Shown: positions 34,164-45,568, counted from the first letter of the stretch. The stretch is 64,000 bases of DNA from Neoceratodus forsteri (GCA_016271365.2 CM028132.1:1186977001-1187041000); one strand, 5' to 3'. Made by a program: numbers and translations. The notes: generated by a model not told the origin, from the sequence alone.

Positions 34164-35990
34164 ACAGAGTATAAAAATCATAAAAACAATAAAACCAGAC
34201 TACAAACTTGGAGAACCAAGCAATGGGTCTCTGTGGCAGACGGGTGGGGGTAGAAGAGCCAGATCCTACTAGCCACCTGCACAGGAAGGTGCAGAAAGGC
34301 AGCAGCCCCGTTATGGAGCTCAGGCTAATCTCAGAGAGACTTGAGGGAATCTCCATTAGGTTAAGAAAGTAAAGTCAACAGAAGAACCTTGTACTTACGA
34401 GTACAAGGGCCAAGGTAGAATAGATAGAAAGGAAAGAAAGCAAGATACAGCATACAGGTATCCTCTTGCTACTCCAGATGTGAAGGCCAAAGAAAAGGAC
34501 CAATATAAAGGTATCAGATAATCTGTGACCCAATAGGAACAAAAAAGTAGAGCTTGTAAAAGTGAAACATAGAAAGCAGCCCTGGGTGAGAATACAACTC
34601 TCAGAAGGAGATAGGGAACAAAGGGAGTTGGAGAAACAGAGGGAATGAAAAATTCCATTAAACATTTTACATATTATAGGGGTGCAGTAGCGCTCCAATA
34701 GTTAGGGTTGAGTAGGCCGGCTAATGTTAAACCCCAATTTTTGCACCTTCATAGCTTTGGTGGTGTTTGACAAAACAGCCCAAAATTTGGCACATGCAGT
34801 CAGGCTGCCAAAGTCTCAAGATATGAAAAGTTTCACGACAGCAACGTATTTGGTTTATGAGAAATGGAGTACCAAAAAAAAAAAAAAAAACGTTTAATTT
34901 CCCTATGCTGAACATTGGGTATGTTTTGCTCTCACCTACAGCCTAGATGGTGTGGAATTGTTTTAATGAAATTTTAGGGTTGAAGGCACCAATTCCAAGC
35001 CTGTGCCTTTGGAAGGTTCTGTGAAAAATATTATATGGTTCCAGAGTTACAACAATTTTAGAGTTAACGTCCTGACGCGAATGATAAACCAAAAAAGATT
35101 GCGACTGCTTATTTTCATGATTTACCTCTAGTGCTAAATAAAAATACAGATTGTGTCAGCCATAATTTTATTTTTAATTTTAAACTCACAAACACTGAAA
35201 ATGGTTAAAAATAATCTCAATAAGGGACCCCCCCCCAAAAAAAAAAACACCTGAACCTAGCTAGACAGGTCCTTTTTTTAATTAACGTGCTAGAAATACC
35301 TTTTCTGGGCACCCCAAAATCCAGGGTGCCGAGCTTAGTGAGAGGAGATACTGACCTGTGTTCTCTGTATGAGAACAGTGGGACTTTCTTCAGTTCTGCA
35401 GCCACAGCTGGAATTCGTGCTGTGGGCTGCATTGAGAACAGTGAACTGCCAATCCCCTGCAACCAAAGTGCTATTACAAAGAGACTATACAAGTGTCTCC
35501 ATTCTTTCTTATCTATCCGTCCATCTATCTATGTCTGTCTAGTGGGCCAGGGTACCCACTACCGGTGCCGCTTCTCTTTCCCCACCCTTCCAGGTCACCC
35601 ACCCACCCTTCCCAAGGTTTTCTAAATTGATGTGGACTGGGGTGCCTACCCCCAGTACCACTTGTCTCGACCCCCCCCCATCGCTCACCCCAGTCCCATT
35701 TTTTAACTGGCAGTACCAAGGTGCCAACCCCAGTGTAAACGAATAGCCACCCGACACTAGGGTGCCCAGTCCCCAGTGTCAGAATGTTGGTGTCCCCTGC
35801 AAATAAGAAAATCATCCCTCATTTTTTTTTTTTTTTGCAGGAAAAAAGCAAGGTCTCTCACGATCTAAGCCCCCTACACCAACCTCTCACTCAGCAACCA
35901 TGACCCCGCACTGCCCTTCCCCCCCACACACCTTCCCTTACTTGAACATGTCCCAGGGTGAAGAGCCACTAGCTGATTAAAGACCAGTCA
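34164..35990. other. No gene; low-complexity and unclassified DNA
   Basis: 34164-34700 is purine-rich, resembles 61.1-61.5 kb in composition and might belong to the same decayed DIRS-like element. 34700-35990 contains A and T runs (for example 34875-34890 and 35822-35836) and a weak repeat of GGTGCC...CCCAGTG phrases at 35545-35785. No coding motif, RNA gene or repeat family is recognised. Confidence 0.45.
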
Positions 35991-36019
35991 TGCTGCTGGA
36001 ACTGCCGACTGCAATATGA

Positions 36020-36870
36020 GAAACTAAGCTATATGCGGTTCAATGTATTTCAATGGGGTTGTGAACTTTAATACATAACTTCATCATTTTTGCATATTTT
36101 GACCTCAAATTTTCAACATGGCCTATTTTGGGGACCCCCCCATGACCAATTGTGGTGGAATTATGCAATTCAGGCCCAAAAGGTGATTCTGAAGTCGCTT
36201 TGCAAAACCACTTTTAGGCAGGATTTGAACATTTTCATCACCCTTGTTAATGAGGTGGGGTCATAATAAGACTATGTTGAAAATGTGGGGTCAACATATG
36301 TAAACATGGCAACGTTATGAGCATACATTGACATTTTTCTATGCTCACTTGTCAATTTGGTAATTTTAAACATTTTGACCTCTAATTTTCAACATGCCAA
36401 TTTTTCACACCACTTAAACACAAGAGCTGTCATTTTTCAAATCCTGGCTAAAATTCGTTTGCACACCTCTGGTGCGGAATGACGTTTCAGTGTCGCAGAA
36501 TGACACTTCAGTGGGGATTTGAAGATTTGCACCTACTGGCTTCATGAGGTAGGGAGATAAGAAGGCTATGCTAAAAATTGGTGAACAAATATGATAAAAT
36601 ACTCAGGATATGAATGAACAGTGCAGTATTTCAACGTTAAATCATAACTTCACTAATTTTCAATATTTTGACTCTATTCTTTCAACATAGCCATTTTTCC
36701 ACACTACCTCATAAATACAGCATGTATAATTTTTTAAATCCTGGATGAGACATGTTTTTGCACTTCTGGTGCACAATGACATTTAGGCCAACATACTATA
36801 AAATGGTAAATGTCATGTTTATAAGGTAAAGCATAAAATGAGTATCTTGAAAATTCAGGGTCAAAACGAA
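36020..36870. repeat. Tandem copies of an unclassified inverted-repeat family
   Basis: Three consecutive diverged units carry AACTTCA(C/T)(C/T)ATTTT..., TTTTGACCTC(A/T)AATTTTCAAC, ATG(G)CC(A/T)ATTTT, a Cys-less AT-rich middle and CTATGTTGAAAATGTGGGG-like ends (about 36070-36350, 36350-36590, 36640-36870). The same phrases make up 4250-4640. Each unit has its own inverted phrases and could form a hairpin. There is no coding content. Confidence 0.5.
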
Positions 36871-36881
36871 AAAAAAAAAAA

Positions 36882-36902
36882 ATATATGTGTGTGTGTGTG
36901 TG
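36882..36902. repeat. (AT)/(GT)n microsatellite
   Basis: ATATATGTGTGTGTGTGTG follows an A run. From 36903 to 37367 I see no further supported feature, although a 186-codon minus frame is open there without recognisable motifs. Confidence 0.85.
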
Positions 36903-37367
36903 CAGTGCCAATCTTGACCCCAGCAGGTGTACTTTGTGATCTCGTGCCTATGAACTGAGTTTGGGGTTGAGCTCAGTGACTCAGCTGGATGGGGTGAGGG
37001 TGGGGAGATGGTGCTGTTATGAGACCCCCACAGCCAGTGAATGAAATTTACTGGGTTGTCCGCACAGGTCCGGTACCATATAGTGAAGACAACTGACCTG
37101 TTGGCATAGGGCCGTGTACCTCTCCAATCACGGGTGGCAGAGGGCCCTGTGCATTGGCTGATAGATGTACTCTTTGCCTCGTGCATCCCTATCTGCGGCC
37201 ACAAGGAAGCGCAGGGTCCATAGGGCCCTGTGCTTCTGCAGCCCACCAGACAGCCCCATGAATTGTTCACCTCTGTCGCTGCAAGGAACTGCACTTCCGT
37301 AGGTGGATGGAGTCTTCCCTTGGTTCAAGGCATCTGCATCTGTTCACTATCTCAAAAAGAAAGGAAA

Positions 37368-37902
37368 TTCTTTGCAAAAACCTTATTTAATGCACCAGTT
37401 AGGTAACTTAATGCTACAAAAATAGGGAAATGTGGTGTTAGGGTTTCCAACCCTAACTTGCCACCCCCCAAACAGTTAGGGTTTTGGGTCTCCAGAGTCT
37501 TAGAAAATCAGTGGTGCGGCCTTCCATGGGGTTCTCAACCCTAATGCCCACCCCATTCCATGAGCAAACTATGTCACACAATGCTTTCCTTTCTTCACAC
37601 ATGGCCACAAAGGGCTCTGCGTGAAGAAAGGTACAACAAATTGTGTTGGCAACATGTGGCAAGACATCTACCTTTGAAGAGAGTGTAGTTGTAACTTGTG
37701 CTTCAGACTAGAGGCTATGGGCTGGAGTGTAGTGCCAAGCATTAGCATTGAGAACCCCAAGGATGACCCCCACAGCTGATTCACCAAGACTCCGGAGACC
37801 CAAAAGCCTCATGTATTTCTCCTTTTGCTGCTTGAGGGTTTCCCTACTTTTATGGCGTTAGGTTATCCTAACTGGTGCATTAACAAAGTTTTTTGCAAAG
37901 AA
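37368..37902. mobile_element. TIR element, 535 bp, non-coding (MITE-like)
   Basis: The left end TTCTTTGCAAAAACCTT...AATGCACCAGTTAGG...AATAGGGAAA is the inverted copy of the right end (TTTCCCTA...CCTAACTGGTGCATT...TTTTTTGCAAAGAA), giving terminal repeats of about 65-70 bp. A second inner phrase, GTTAGGGTTT/CCAACCCTAA, is repeated inside. No transposase is present. No certain target duplication is visible, so the superfamily is unassigned. Confidence 0.75.
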
Positions 37903-38129
37903 GCTATATAAGGAGTGCCTTCACCCTCCTTTAAAAAACAACCAAAAAAAAAAAAAAACACAGAGGAAGAAAAAGGGGAGGGAAGGGAACCCCCCCTTCC
38001 CATAACAGCAGAGATGTCATGAGGTAAAGCTTTGAGGGAGCAGCTAGATGATAAGAGCTCTGAGATGAAAACACAGGGTAAGCTGTCCAGAGGCCCTGGC
38101 TTTTAGCTGAACAGGGAATGGTGGGTGGG

Positions 38130-38443
38130 CATGAGAATAAATGGTGAAGATATTTTGGAAGATCGACAATTATGGTGAGTACATAATTTTTATATCTTCC
38201 AAGAATCAATCTTTTCCATTTATTCACACTTATGGGTCAGAATACCAAGCTTTCCCCAGAAAAGGGAGGAGCTGACATACCCTGAGGGAAACCGGTCTTC
38301 CCTCAGCCTGTTATAGAGGATGACCATAAGAGGGAAGGGACTCCTTAAGGGTCCAGCGGGACATGAGACTGGTGAGGGACAGGCGGAGGCTTCTGTGGCC
38401 TGGAAGCAGGAAGGCACCCTGACAACTCATGCCTAACCCTGTA
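38130..38443 (-). repeat. Decayed DIRS internal junction repeat and flank
   Basis: AATAAATGGTGAAGATATTTTGG, then GTGAGTACATAATTTTTATATC, then CTTTTCCATTTATTCACAC has the two-arm structure of the junction repeat at 61832-61933 (AATGGTGAAGATACACAG, GGTACGTAATTTCCATATC, CTTCACCATTCATCACC). Downstream DNA at 38280-38380 also matches 61980-62050 in order (CCTCAG, ATGACCATAAGAGGGAAGGGACTCC against GTGACACTAAGAGGGAGAACC). It is a second copy of the family at the right edge, cut at about 38443. Confidence 0.6.
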
Positions 38444-38451
38444 AAGAAAAA

Positions 38452-38901
38452 ATGAGTTCCCTAGAAATGAGAGTTGAGCACCCTATGACAGGAGATCCAG
38501 AATACAGCCAACCATCCAATGAAGCACTCCTAGACAAAAAAGTCAAGAACTTTACAATCCAGGTGAAGGTAATGGACAGTAAGATCATGAATCTCACTAC
38601 CGATACTCAAACTGCAACTGCTTTTGCGGATAGAGCCCTCACAGTGTTGATGGCCTTGGTAAAAGAAAAGTAATACCCTTATTAGGCAGAGTACCCATGG
38701 GTGTATACCCTGTTGAGAAAGCAGCTTGAAAATTTTGATAATACAGACAGGGCTACCTTTCTCCACTTGCAGGAGTCCCAGAGGGGGTCAAGGAAGATTC
38801 TTCTTGACACTTCATTCGACAATGGCTATAGGACAATCTACAGACAATGGGTTTACCATCATAAGAGCTTTCAGGATCACCCATTGAGGAGGACAATATA
38901 G
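38452..38901 (+). pseudogene. Unidentified protein-coding remnant, plus strand
   Basis: Two adjacent frames (38452-38673 and 38701-38901) translate to smooth, protein-like sequence with coiled-coil character (VKVMDSKIMNLTTDTQTAT) and a patterned second half (ATFLHLQESQRGSRKILLD, NGYRTIYRQWVYHHKSFQD). One stop and a frameshift separate them. I do not recognise the family. It sits between a DIRS junction remnant and an L1 ORF1-like fragment, so a retroelement gag/ORF1 origin is plausible but unproven. Confidence 0.4.
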
Positions 38902-38924
38902 TTAGCCAACAGATGAGCCATTAC

Positions 38925-39235
38925 CGCATACAATTCTGATGGCACTGGAGTCCACTCAGGAGCAGGACTCAACTCTGCAAAAGACAAAGTAAATGGAACA
39001 TATTTTTCCAGACTTGAACTATGAGACAAGACAACGGCAGAAACATTTTGACAGGGTCAGGTCAGCACTAGACTGAGACAACTAGGGATTCATCACTTGC
39101 TGTTAATGCCAGCCAGCCTCAGAATTATGAATGGGGACAGAACTTACCAATTCTCACATGCCAAAGAAGCAAACAAGCTCCTAGAAAAGATCGAGCAATT
39201 CATCACTCAGGGCACCCAGTCAGACTGTGATAATG
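38925..39235 (+). pseudogene. L1 ORF1-like C-terminal domain remnant
   Basis: Three broken frames read successively HTILMALESTQEQDSTLQK, IFPDLNYETRQRQKHFDRV and LGIHHLLLMPASLRIM, then QFSHAKEANKLLEKIEQF. This order (an F-P-D-L-x2-E-T-x2-R-R core, then a Y/L-L-x-P-A-x-L-R-I strand, then F-x-x-A-x-E-A-x2-L) is that of the RRM and C-terminal part of L1-type ORF1 RNA-binding proteins. It is a different L1 lineage from the Tx1-type element starting at 39.7 kb. No ORF2 follows it. Confidence 0.6.
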
Positions 39236-39539
39236 AGGAAATTTGACTGAGGTACCGCTAAGTTACAATAAAATACACACAGGGGAGCAAGAATACAGTA
39301 ATTTTAGTGACTAAGCAGTTTCAGCAACCCACTTACTATGCATCTTGGGTTACAATTTCAGGTTTAAAAACATTTTGCTTCGTTATATAACAAAATTGCA
39401 GATATGTGGGCAATATGATGGCCCCCATGGCACAGCATAACTTATAATGGCAACTCCCTGCTTGCCCTTGCATCAGTTTGGTGTCTTTTGTGTTTACAGG
39501 TGGTGCGCAGAAGTGACATTACTTAAGAGACTCCATCCT

Positions 39540-39640
39540 GCTTATTTATTATTTAGTTTTTTATTTAGTTTTTGTTGACCAGGTAAGTGCAGTAGACAAA
39601 TTCTTCCTATTTTGAGGCACGACCGAGGGAAAGGGATATA
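39540..39640 (-). mobile_element. L2-like LINE 3' end (same family as 27.7-30.3 kb)
   Basis: TTATTTAGTTTTTGTTGACC, then AGGTAAGTGCAGTAGACAAA and CCTATTTTGAGGCACGACC, is the reverse complement of the 30.17-30.26 kb end. Only about 100 bp are recognisable. 39236-39539 has no other feature. Confidence 0.55.
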
Positions 39641-39695
39641 GATTAATGCCAACTGACCTTGAACCAGATTAAGCTGTAGGTGGTATTTTTAGTGT

Positions 39696-41364
39696 ATGGA
39701 GGGAAATTTGGCCAGGGCACAGGGGAAATTCCCCTACTCGTTGGTAGGGGGAGCCCTTGTCAGCCTGCTGTCTAAGATGGCCAACATCCAAGATGGCGGA
39801 GCAGGAGGGCGCTCTACACCTCCTGAGCAAAATTCTCTAGCTGGAAATTTGAATCCTGACCTACCTACAGCTACACCCTTGGAGTCTATACTACTTGATA
39901 TTATTTCTGACAAACCCAGAAGGCTGCAATCTGCAGGAAGCAATACTGAAGGTACCACTTTAAAAGTATCACCGGACAACTGTCAAAAGGACCTGCCTCA
40001 GGTTTCACAGTTCCCAGTTTCTGATGCTCAGAATACCTCTACAGACATGGAGTTATTTGCGAAGCCTATATTCTGCACACAAGGACTTTCTCATTGGTCT
40101 CATGCAGTCTGACTTGCAGTTTTCCTCACAGACCTTTGCATCTACTCACCCTGCAGCAGTCTCTTTAGATTTGACTCCCAGCACCTCTAGCACCACAAAC
40201 ACTGCATCAGGAGCTCCTCTCCCTTTGCATCTCAGAGACAGTCATCGTACCAAGGAGGAAACAGAGCGCATTTGGTCACCCGCGGCAGTGTTCCATGCTG
40301 CCGGTTGGCAGCAAACTTCAGAAGGAGCTCCCTGGACTTCCCTGAAGGCTGTTTCAGCCCAGAAAATTATTTTTGAGGCACATGATCTCCATGAATCAGA
40401 GGACATACCTATACCTTCAGGAAACGCTCTGGAGCTGGTACTTTCTTCAGACATTACAGCAAGCACATCATCAGTCTCCCGAGCAACGCATGACATCACG
40501 GACACCAACATGGGCCCCAACTCGGCTAGACACGAATCTACCTCATCCTCCTCCTCATCTTCTGAATCAGTTTATGCAATTGCAACTGAGCCACTTGGCC
40601 CACAGCCTGCAGGTGAGAGCAGTACCTCAACTTCATTCAAGCTCAGTGACCTTTTCACAAACTTGGGCGAACCAGCACAGCAAAGAAATACTGTCCGCCT
40701 GAAGTTTATGGGGGACATTGCTACCAGCCCTGACAGAAGAACTGTATTACATAGCATGCTGCGGAACTCTTTAGGGATAGGGGCAACTGAACTTTTTGCC
40801 TTCATTCACGTGCATGGAGAATCAGTGTATGACTTAAATTTTAAGAATGTATACACGCTAGAAAAGTTTTGGGAGAAATATGAGCATGTCAAACATCTGC
40901 CACTCTGTACGCCCTTTATGGTAATTCCCCTCATGAAACCAACTGTGAAAATTATTACTTTGCTGTTTCGAAGTGAGGGGGTGAGCATAGCAGACATCCA
41001 GTACTGGCTCAAGCAGCGCTGTGATATACTAGAGGCCCCTCGACTTATTTTGGACAAGGACCTAGTATGGACTGGGGGATGGAAAATAAAGGTGCAACTT
41101 AAAAATATAGACAAAAGCATATCTCATTTACCAGGGAGTTTTTATACAGGCAGGGACCGTGGTTCAGGTTTTTATTCTGGACAACCTCAAACTTGTAATA
41201 AGTGCGGTCCTTGTACCCAACTGAGCAGCACTTGTGACAAGCACAGATGCTCTCTGTGCTTATCTTATGGGCATGTGAGTCTGGGTTGCCCAAATCAACT
41301 TTACTGCAATCTGTGCGATGAGCCGGGGCACTTTTTATCACCAGTGTCCTTGGGCAGACCATAA
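39696..41364 (+). pseudogene. Tx1-clade L1 ORF1
   Basis: Two overlapping frames (39696-40112 and 40024-41364) form one ORF1 of about 550 codons with a frameshift near 40060. It has a Ser/Thr-rich N-terminal half, then a conserved globular block (NTVRLKFMGDIATSPDRRT, ELFAFIHVHGE, PFMVIPLMKPTVKIITLLF, LVWTGGWKIKVQLKN), and C-terminal CCHC-type knuckles (C-N-K-C, C-S-L-C-x4-H-x4-C, C-N-L-C-x4-H). A frameshift in a T run near 41335 ends it inside the last knuckle. This is the ORF1 type of Tx1-clade L1s, a nucleic-acid-binding protein, not the mammalian L1 type. Confidence 0.8.
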
Positions 41365-41896
41365 TACACTAGATTGCCCTCCCCAAAATCAGACTGCTCT
41401 CATTACAGATTCCCAGACTCAGGCCTTACATCGCAGGGAGGAGCCTGCCGCTCCAACACTGACACAAGAACTTCCTCTCCCGCAAGGGCTGGAACCTATG
41501 GAAGAACAAGGGGTCATTTCAACATCTCCTGGCACCCCCACAGCAACAGTTCCCACCTCTGAATCAGTCCCCCCAGTGCCCAGCTTACCATGCCCCCCCA
41601 AAAATATGGAACAATTTGTGGCTGTCCCTCTCTCTCTAAAGAAGGTAAAGGTAAAAGAAAGGCTGAAGCTTCTACCCCCAGGAGAACGATTATCACAAGG
41701 GATAAATTCCAGGCTTTGGCCAAGAGATGGCAATGGGGAGATACGGAAGGGGAAGACCGAGATTCGGATGCTTCTCTAGCTTCTTCCTCCTGTATGGACC
41801 TTTCGTCTGATTCCCAGTTTGATTCCCCCCCCCCCAGTAGATGGAGGTAAAATCATTTGACATTAGGCCTACCAGAATGGTACTGTACTTTCTGGA

Positions 41897-43276
41897 ATGC
41901 ACTATCACCAAGGGCTTTGCTGCTTTACCCTAAATGTATGCAGCGTTAAATCTTATAGGAAACAAATCTCAACAATACAGTACCTTTCTGACTTAGGCCA
42001 TGACATCTATTTCCTACAGGATATCCATCTGAAGTCCCCTCTTGAGCTTTCCCTCATTAAAACACGATGGTACCAGGGGTTCCTCTTATTGGTCATATGA
42101 AGAGGATAGATGAGATGGCCTGGGTATTTTGTTTGGAAACTTTCATTTTCAAATTTCCCGGTTGGTAGACATAATACCAGGATGTGCCATACTTACAGAT
42201 TGCACAAATCAACAACACAAGCTCAGGCTTATTAACATATGTGCCCCCCAGAGTATTGCTGTCCGAATGGATTTATCCCACAAAATACACCCATACTTGT
42301 ATTCCAATCAGCAAATTTTCATTGGAGAAGAAGCTGGCCAGTCGGCAGAGCGGTTCTATTTTATGCTTGCGACACCAGCGACCCGGGTTCTGGAATGGAT
42401 CTGGGCGGCTGGAGGTCTTCGAGAGAGAAAGGATGGGCGTCCTGTGGACTGCTTTCTTCTCCAGGGGAGGGGAAGTGCCCAGCGGTAGACCTCAGCGAGC
42501 TGAGTCATGCAGCCACCGCGTTAGTATACACAGGAGGCGGGTGGACACTGGACGCCATAGCACGTCCTCGCCTCCCCCAGAAAACCGGAAAAAGGACAGC
42601 TGTCGGCCACCCTCAATGAAGCCCGCCACAGTTTCAATTAGCCCCTCAAGCCGGCCCTCTGACCTATCTCGATGTTTGCAGTGTGTAGGGGAAGCGCTGC
42701 AGCCTCGCCATGCAGGGAAGCCACGGGACATAGGAGGGTCGCGGCTGATGTGAGGGGTGGCAGTCCGTAGCCCATGACTGGGCTGAAAAACCATGGCCAG
42801 GCTTGGGGAGAAAAAAGAAGATAAAATAAAAAAAATAAAAAAATTTCATGGGAGGAGATTTCAACTGTGATCTCATCCTATCAAATCGGGGAGGCTCCAC
42901 CAAAAAACATTTTGCAGACTCAACTGCGCTGAATAAAATTATTCAGACTGCAGCCCTTATAGATGGACATAACACAGTCCATGGTCCAGGCGCCAAAACA
43001 TACCATAGAGGCCCGTGTGCGACCAGGACTGATTTTCTTTTTGTTTCACAGAATATTTTGGTCATGCAAGCCAGCATTATACCCTGTGAGATTTCAGACC
43101 ATCTCGGGATCTCTCTGGTTTGCTCCCCTGCAGGGAAATCCTTTCCTGGCAAACCTCACTCTAGGTGGAAACTGAATAGTTCCTTGCTGACAGACCCAGC
43201 CATTTCAATGCAATTTACAGATCTTCTCAGGGTCCGGCTGTCGGTATTGGAGGCATATCTTTCCCTTCTGCAATGA
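41897..43276 (+). pseudogene. Tx1-clade L1 endonuclease domain (interrupted)
   Basis: The start reads TLNVCSVKSYRKQISTIQ and IYFLQDIHL, the N-terminal motifs of the L1-type apurinic endonuclease; the catalytic E-T-H is D-I-H here. The middle (42000-42310) lies in shifted frames. After the insert at 42323-42840 it resumes with MGGDFNCDL (D-x-N motif), a TRTDFLFVS strand and ISDHLG (S-D-H motif). The insertion splits the strand just before M-G-G-D-F-N. It is non-functional. Confidence 0.75.
42323..42840 (+). mobile_element. SINE-like insertion in the L1 endonuclease
   Basis: The insert is bounded by AAATTTTCAT (42313-42322) and AAATTTCAT (42841-42849), a probable target-site duplication. It begins with a tRNA-like stretch (GTCGGCAGAGCGG near 42343 and CCCGGGTTCTGG near 42384, box A and B candidates), has a GC-rich body and ends in an A-rich tail (AAAAAAGAAGATAAAATAAA...). 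A Pol III retroposon is the best reading, but the family is not known to me. Confidence 0.55.
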
Positions 43277-43590
43277 TGGGAAGACACTAAGAATGATATC
43301 GAGTCTTTTCTCCTGTGTACTGGCAGGAAGAGAACACTAAATTCATATCTTCGATACCTCACTCTCAGACAAAAGCTACAATAGGTCATATTTCTTTCTT
43401 ACATGTCCCAGACAGATTACTCTCATACCATAAAATTCATAAATGAAGAAATGGAACAATTTCAATGTAATTGAGCATATTCTTTACGAATGGAGGCTCA
43501 ACATGGGACACAAGGTTCTAAACCCTCCTTAGACATGTATAAAAGTTGCACGGATAGGGTACATGCAACCCATATAGAGGAACTTTGTGA

Positions 43591-44700
43591 TTGGTTTCTA
43601 ACACTTCCCATAATTCCTTATCGGACATAAAGCATATTCCTAGCTCTTATCTGACCACCATGTTTGGCACCATAGCTCCTGTAAACAGTATTACTAATTT
43701 TCTTTCAGGTATTTCTATTCCATTTCCTTCCCAAGACGCACTACATCATCTTCTAAAACCCATATCATTAGAGGAAACCCAGCAGGCTATAAAACGCCAA
43801 AAGAAATGTACTTCTTCCGGATCAGATGGCCTTACTGCTGAATTATATATACAATATATGACATTTTGTGCCCCTTTCCTAATGTTAATATACAACATCA
43901 TTATTAGCACTAATTCTACCCCTAAAGGATTTTCTGATGCCATCATGATTTTATTATTCAAGAAAGGGAACAGATGCGACATACGGAATTGGAGACCACC
44001 GAATCTGGTAAACGTAGACTACAACATTTCCACTTCTGTTTTGCTCAACAGGTTGATCCCTGTTGCTGCCCAACTTATTTCTGAGATACAGACTTGTGCC
44101 TTCCCCGGCAGATCCATTTTTTCGAACCTATCCTTCATTCAAGACATTATTTCAAATAGTACCCCTCTTCTCCTACTCTGTTAATTTCCTTGGATCAAGA
44201 AAAGGCTTTTGACCGGGTCAGCCATGTTTGTTTATTCCAGGTTCTCACACACTACCACATTCCCAAGCAATTCATCTCTTGGCTCAAGCTCTTATACAAC
44301 ACTGCCTGGATACAACCCCATATAAATGGTTCCCCATATTCCCCCTTTTTAGGTCTTCCAGGCATGAGACAGGGCTTCCCCTTAAGTCCTCTTACATATT
44401 TTCCAGTTGGATCCTTTATTATGAAGCCTAGGGTTGCACTCATCCTTACCTAGAATCTCCTCCCCTACTGGTGAACCTCTCCTTCCAGTATATCCTGATG
44501 ATTTGTGTATTTGTACTACCCCCTCTCTTCAGGGGGAAGTACTTCCCCCTATCTTTAATGCATTTGAGATGGCACCAGGCTCTAAAATAAACATCATAAA
44601 AAGCAAAGCACTAGTGGTACCACCGTTGGTCAGCACAGATTTACCAACGCATATACTAGGCATTCTCCTGGCAACTGCCCCAATACAAATCCTGGGATAA
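43591..44700 (+). pseudogene. Tx1-clade L1 reverse transcriptase
   Basis: Frame 43591-44184 has the fingers (LHHLLKPISLEETQQAI, KKCTSSGSDGLTAELY, MILLFKKGNRCDIRNWRP). A stop precedes LDQEKAFDRVSH (about 44193-44228), then PKQFISWLKLLYN, GMRQGFPLSPL and finally YPDDLCIC (about 44486-44509). The catalytic Y-A-D-D is Y-P-D-D. Decayed sequence to about 45568 holds the C-terminal domain (HHFFLIDCPYSQVVWTLLHKW), cut by the DIRS insertion. It is inactive. Confidence 0.8.
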
Positions 44701-45568
44701 CATTATGACACTTGCGACGATGTTAGTTATAACTGGAACATAGTCTTAAAAAGAGCAGTACGCTCCCTTATCTTTTGGAAAGGGCAAAGCATTGCTACAT
44801 GGAAAAGGGTATTTTTATTAAAAACTTTAATACTTCCTCTCTTCCTGCATGTGGCATTGGTGTTTCCGGTCCCTTTTACTTTAGATGCATGAGTATACAG
44901 TGTTTTTTTCCAAGGTTTCTGGGGCAGCCGATTAAACCCCATAAAAAGATCATGCACGTACATGGACTATTGCCATGCCAGGGTAAGGATGCTGAACAGA
45001 TTGTTTTCTTCCATAGCTTATTCCTGAAAACCATGTTACCCCACTTAATACAAGATCCACCCCTTTTCTGGCATTTAATAATACACTCCTTTACCACTCG
45101 GATATACCAAATATGGTAACAACACCCGTACGATATCCCTAGGAACTTCAGAAAACTGGGTATCCCCAGTTTCCTATACCCTTTTTTCCCTGAAGAACCA
45201 GCAATGAAAACTTTCCCCAGCACATATATTGACAAAAACTAGGAGACAGCTCTATAACTTTATCCTAGGCACTAATTTATTTGATTTACCACAGATAGTT
45301 TCCACATAAGGCACCATTCTGGAATTAGAAATACCTTTCTCCCAGTTAACTGACCCCAGGATCCCCAAACAATGAGATGTCTCTTGGCTAGCTTATCATG
45401 GAAGATTAGGTGTCAAGAATACCTAAAACACAAATCAATAGAGGGCATCTGCCCCTCACCCCCCAGAGACTCCAGTATAGCAGTATTGGAAACCATGCAC
45501 CATTTTTTTTTAATCGACTGCCCCTATAGTCAGGTTGTTTGGACACTTTTACATAAATGGAAAGAAAT

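Noticed and set aside
33261..34165. Pro/Arg-rich frames in a GC-rich, CpG-containing stretch, possibly a CpG island or host exon
   Set aside because: The stretch lies between exact inverted termini of a TIR element and consists of tandem units; no splice-bounded conserved protein.
35525..35815. Gly/Trp-rich minus-strand frames of 72-96 codons
   Set aside because: They arise from short imperfect CCCAGTG/GGTGCC repeats; no family resemblance.
36734..37128. Minus-strand open frame of 186 codons around 36734-37294
   Set aside because: No conserved motif, low-complexity end (His/Thr repeats from the GT microsatellite) and no codon-like pattern; treated as chance.
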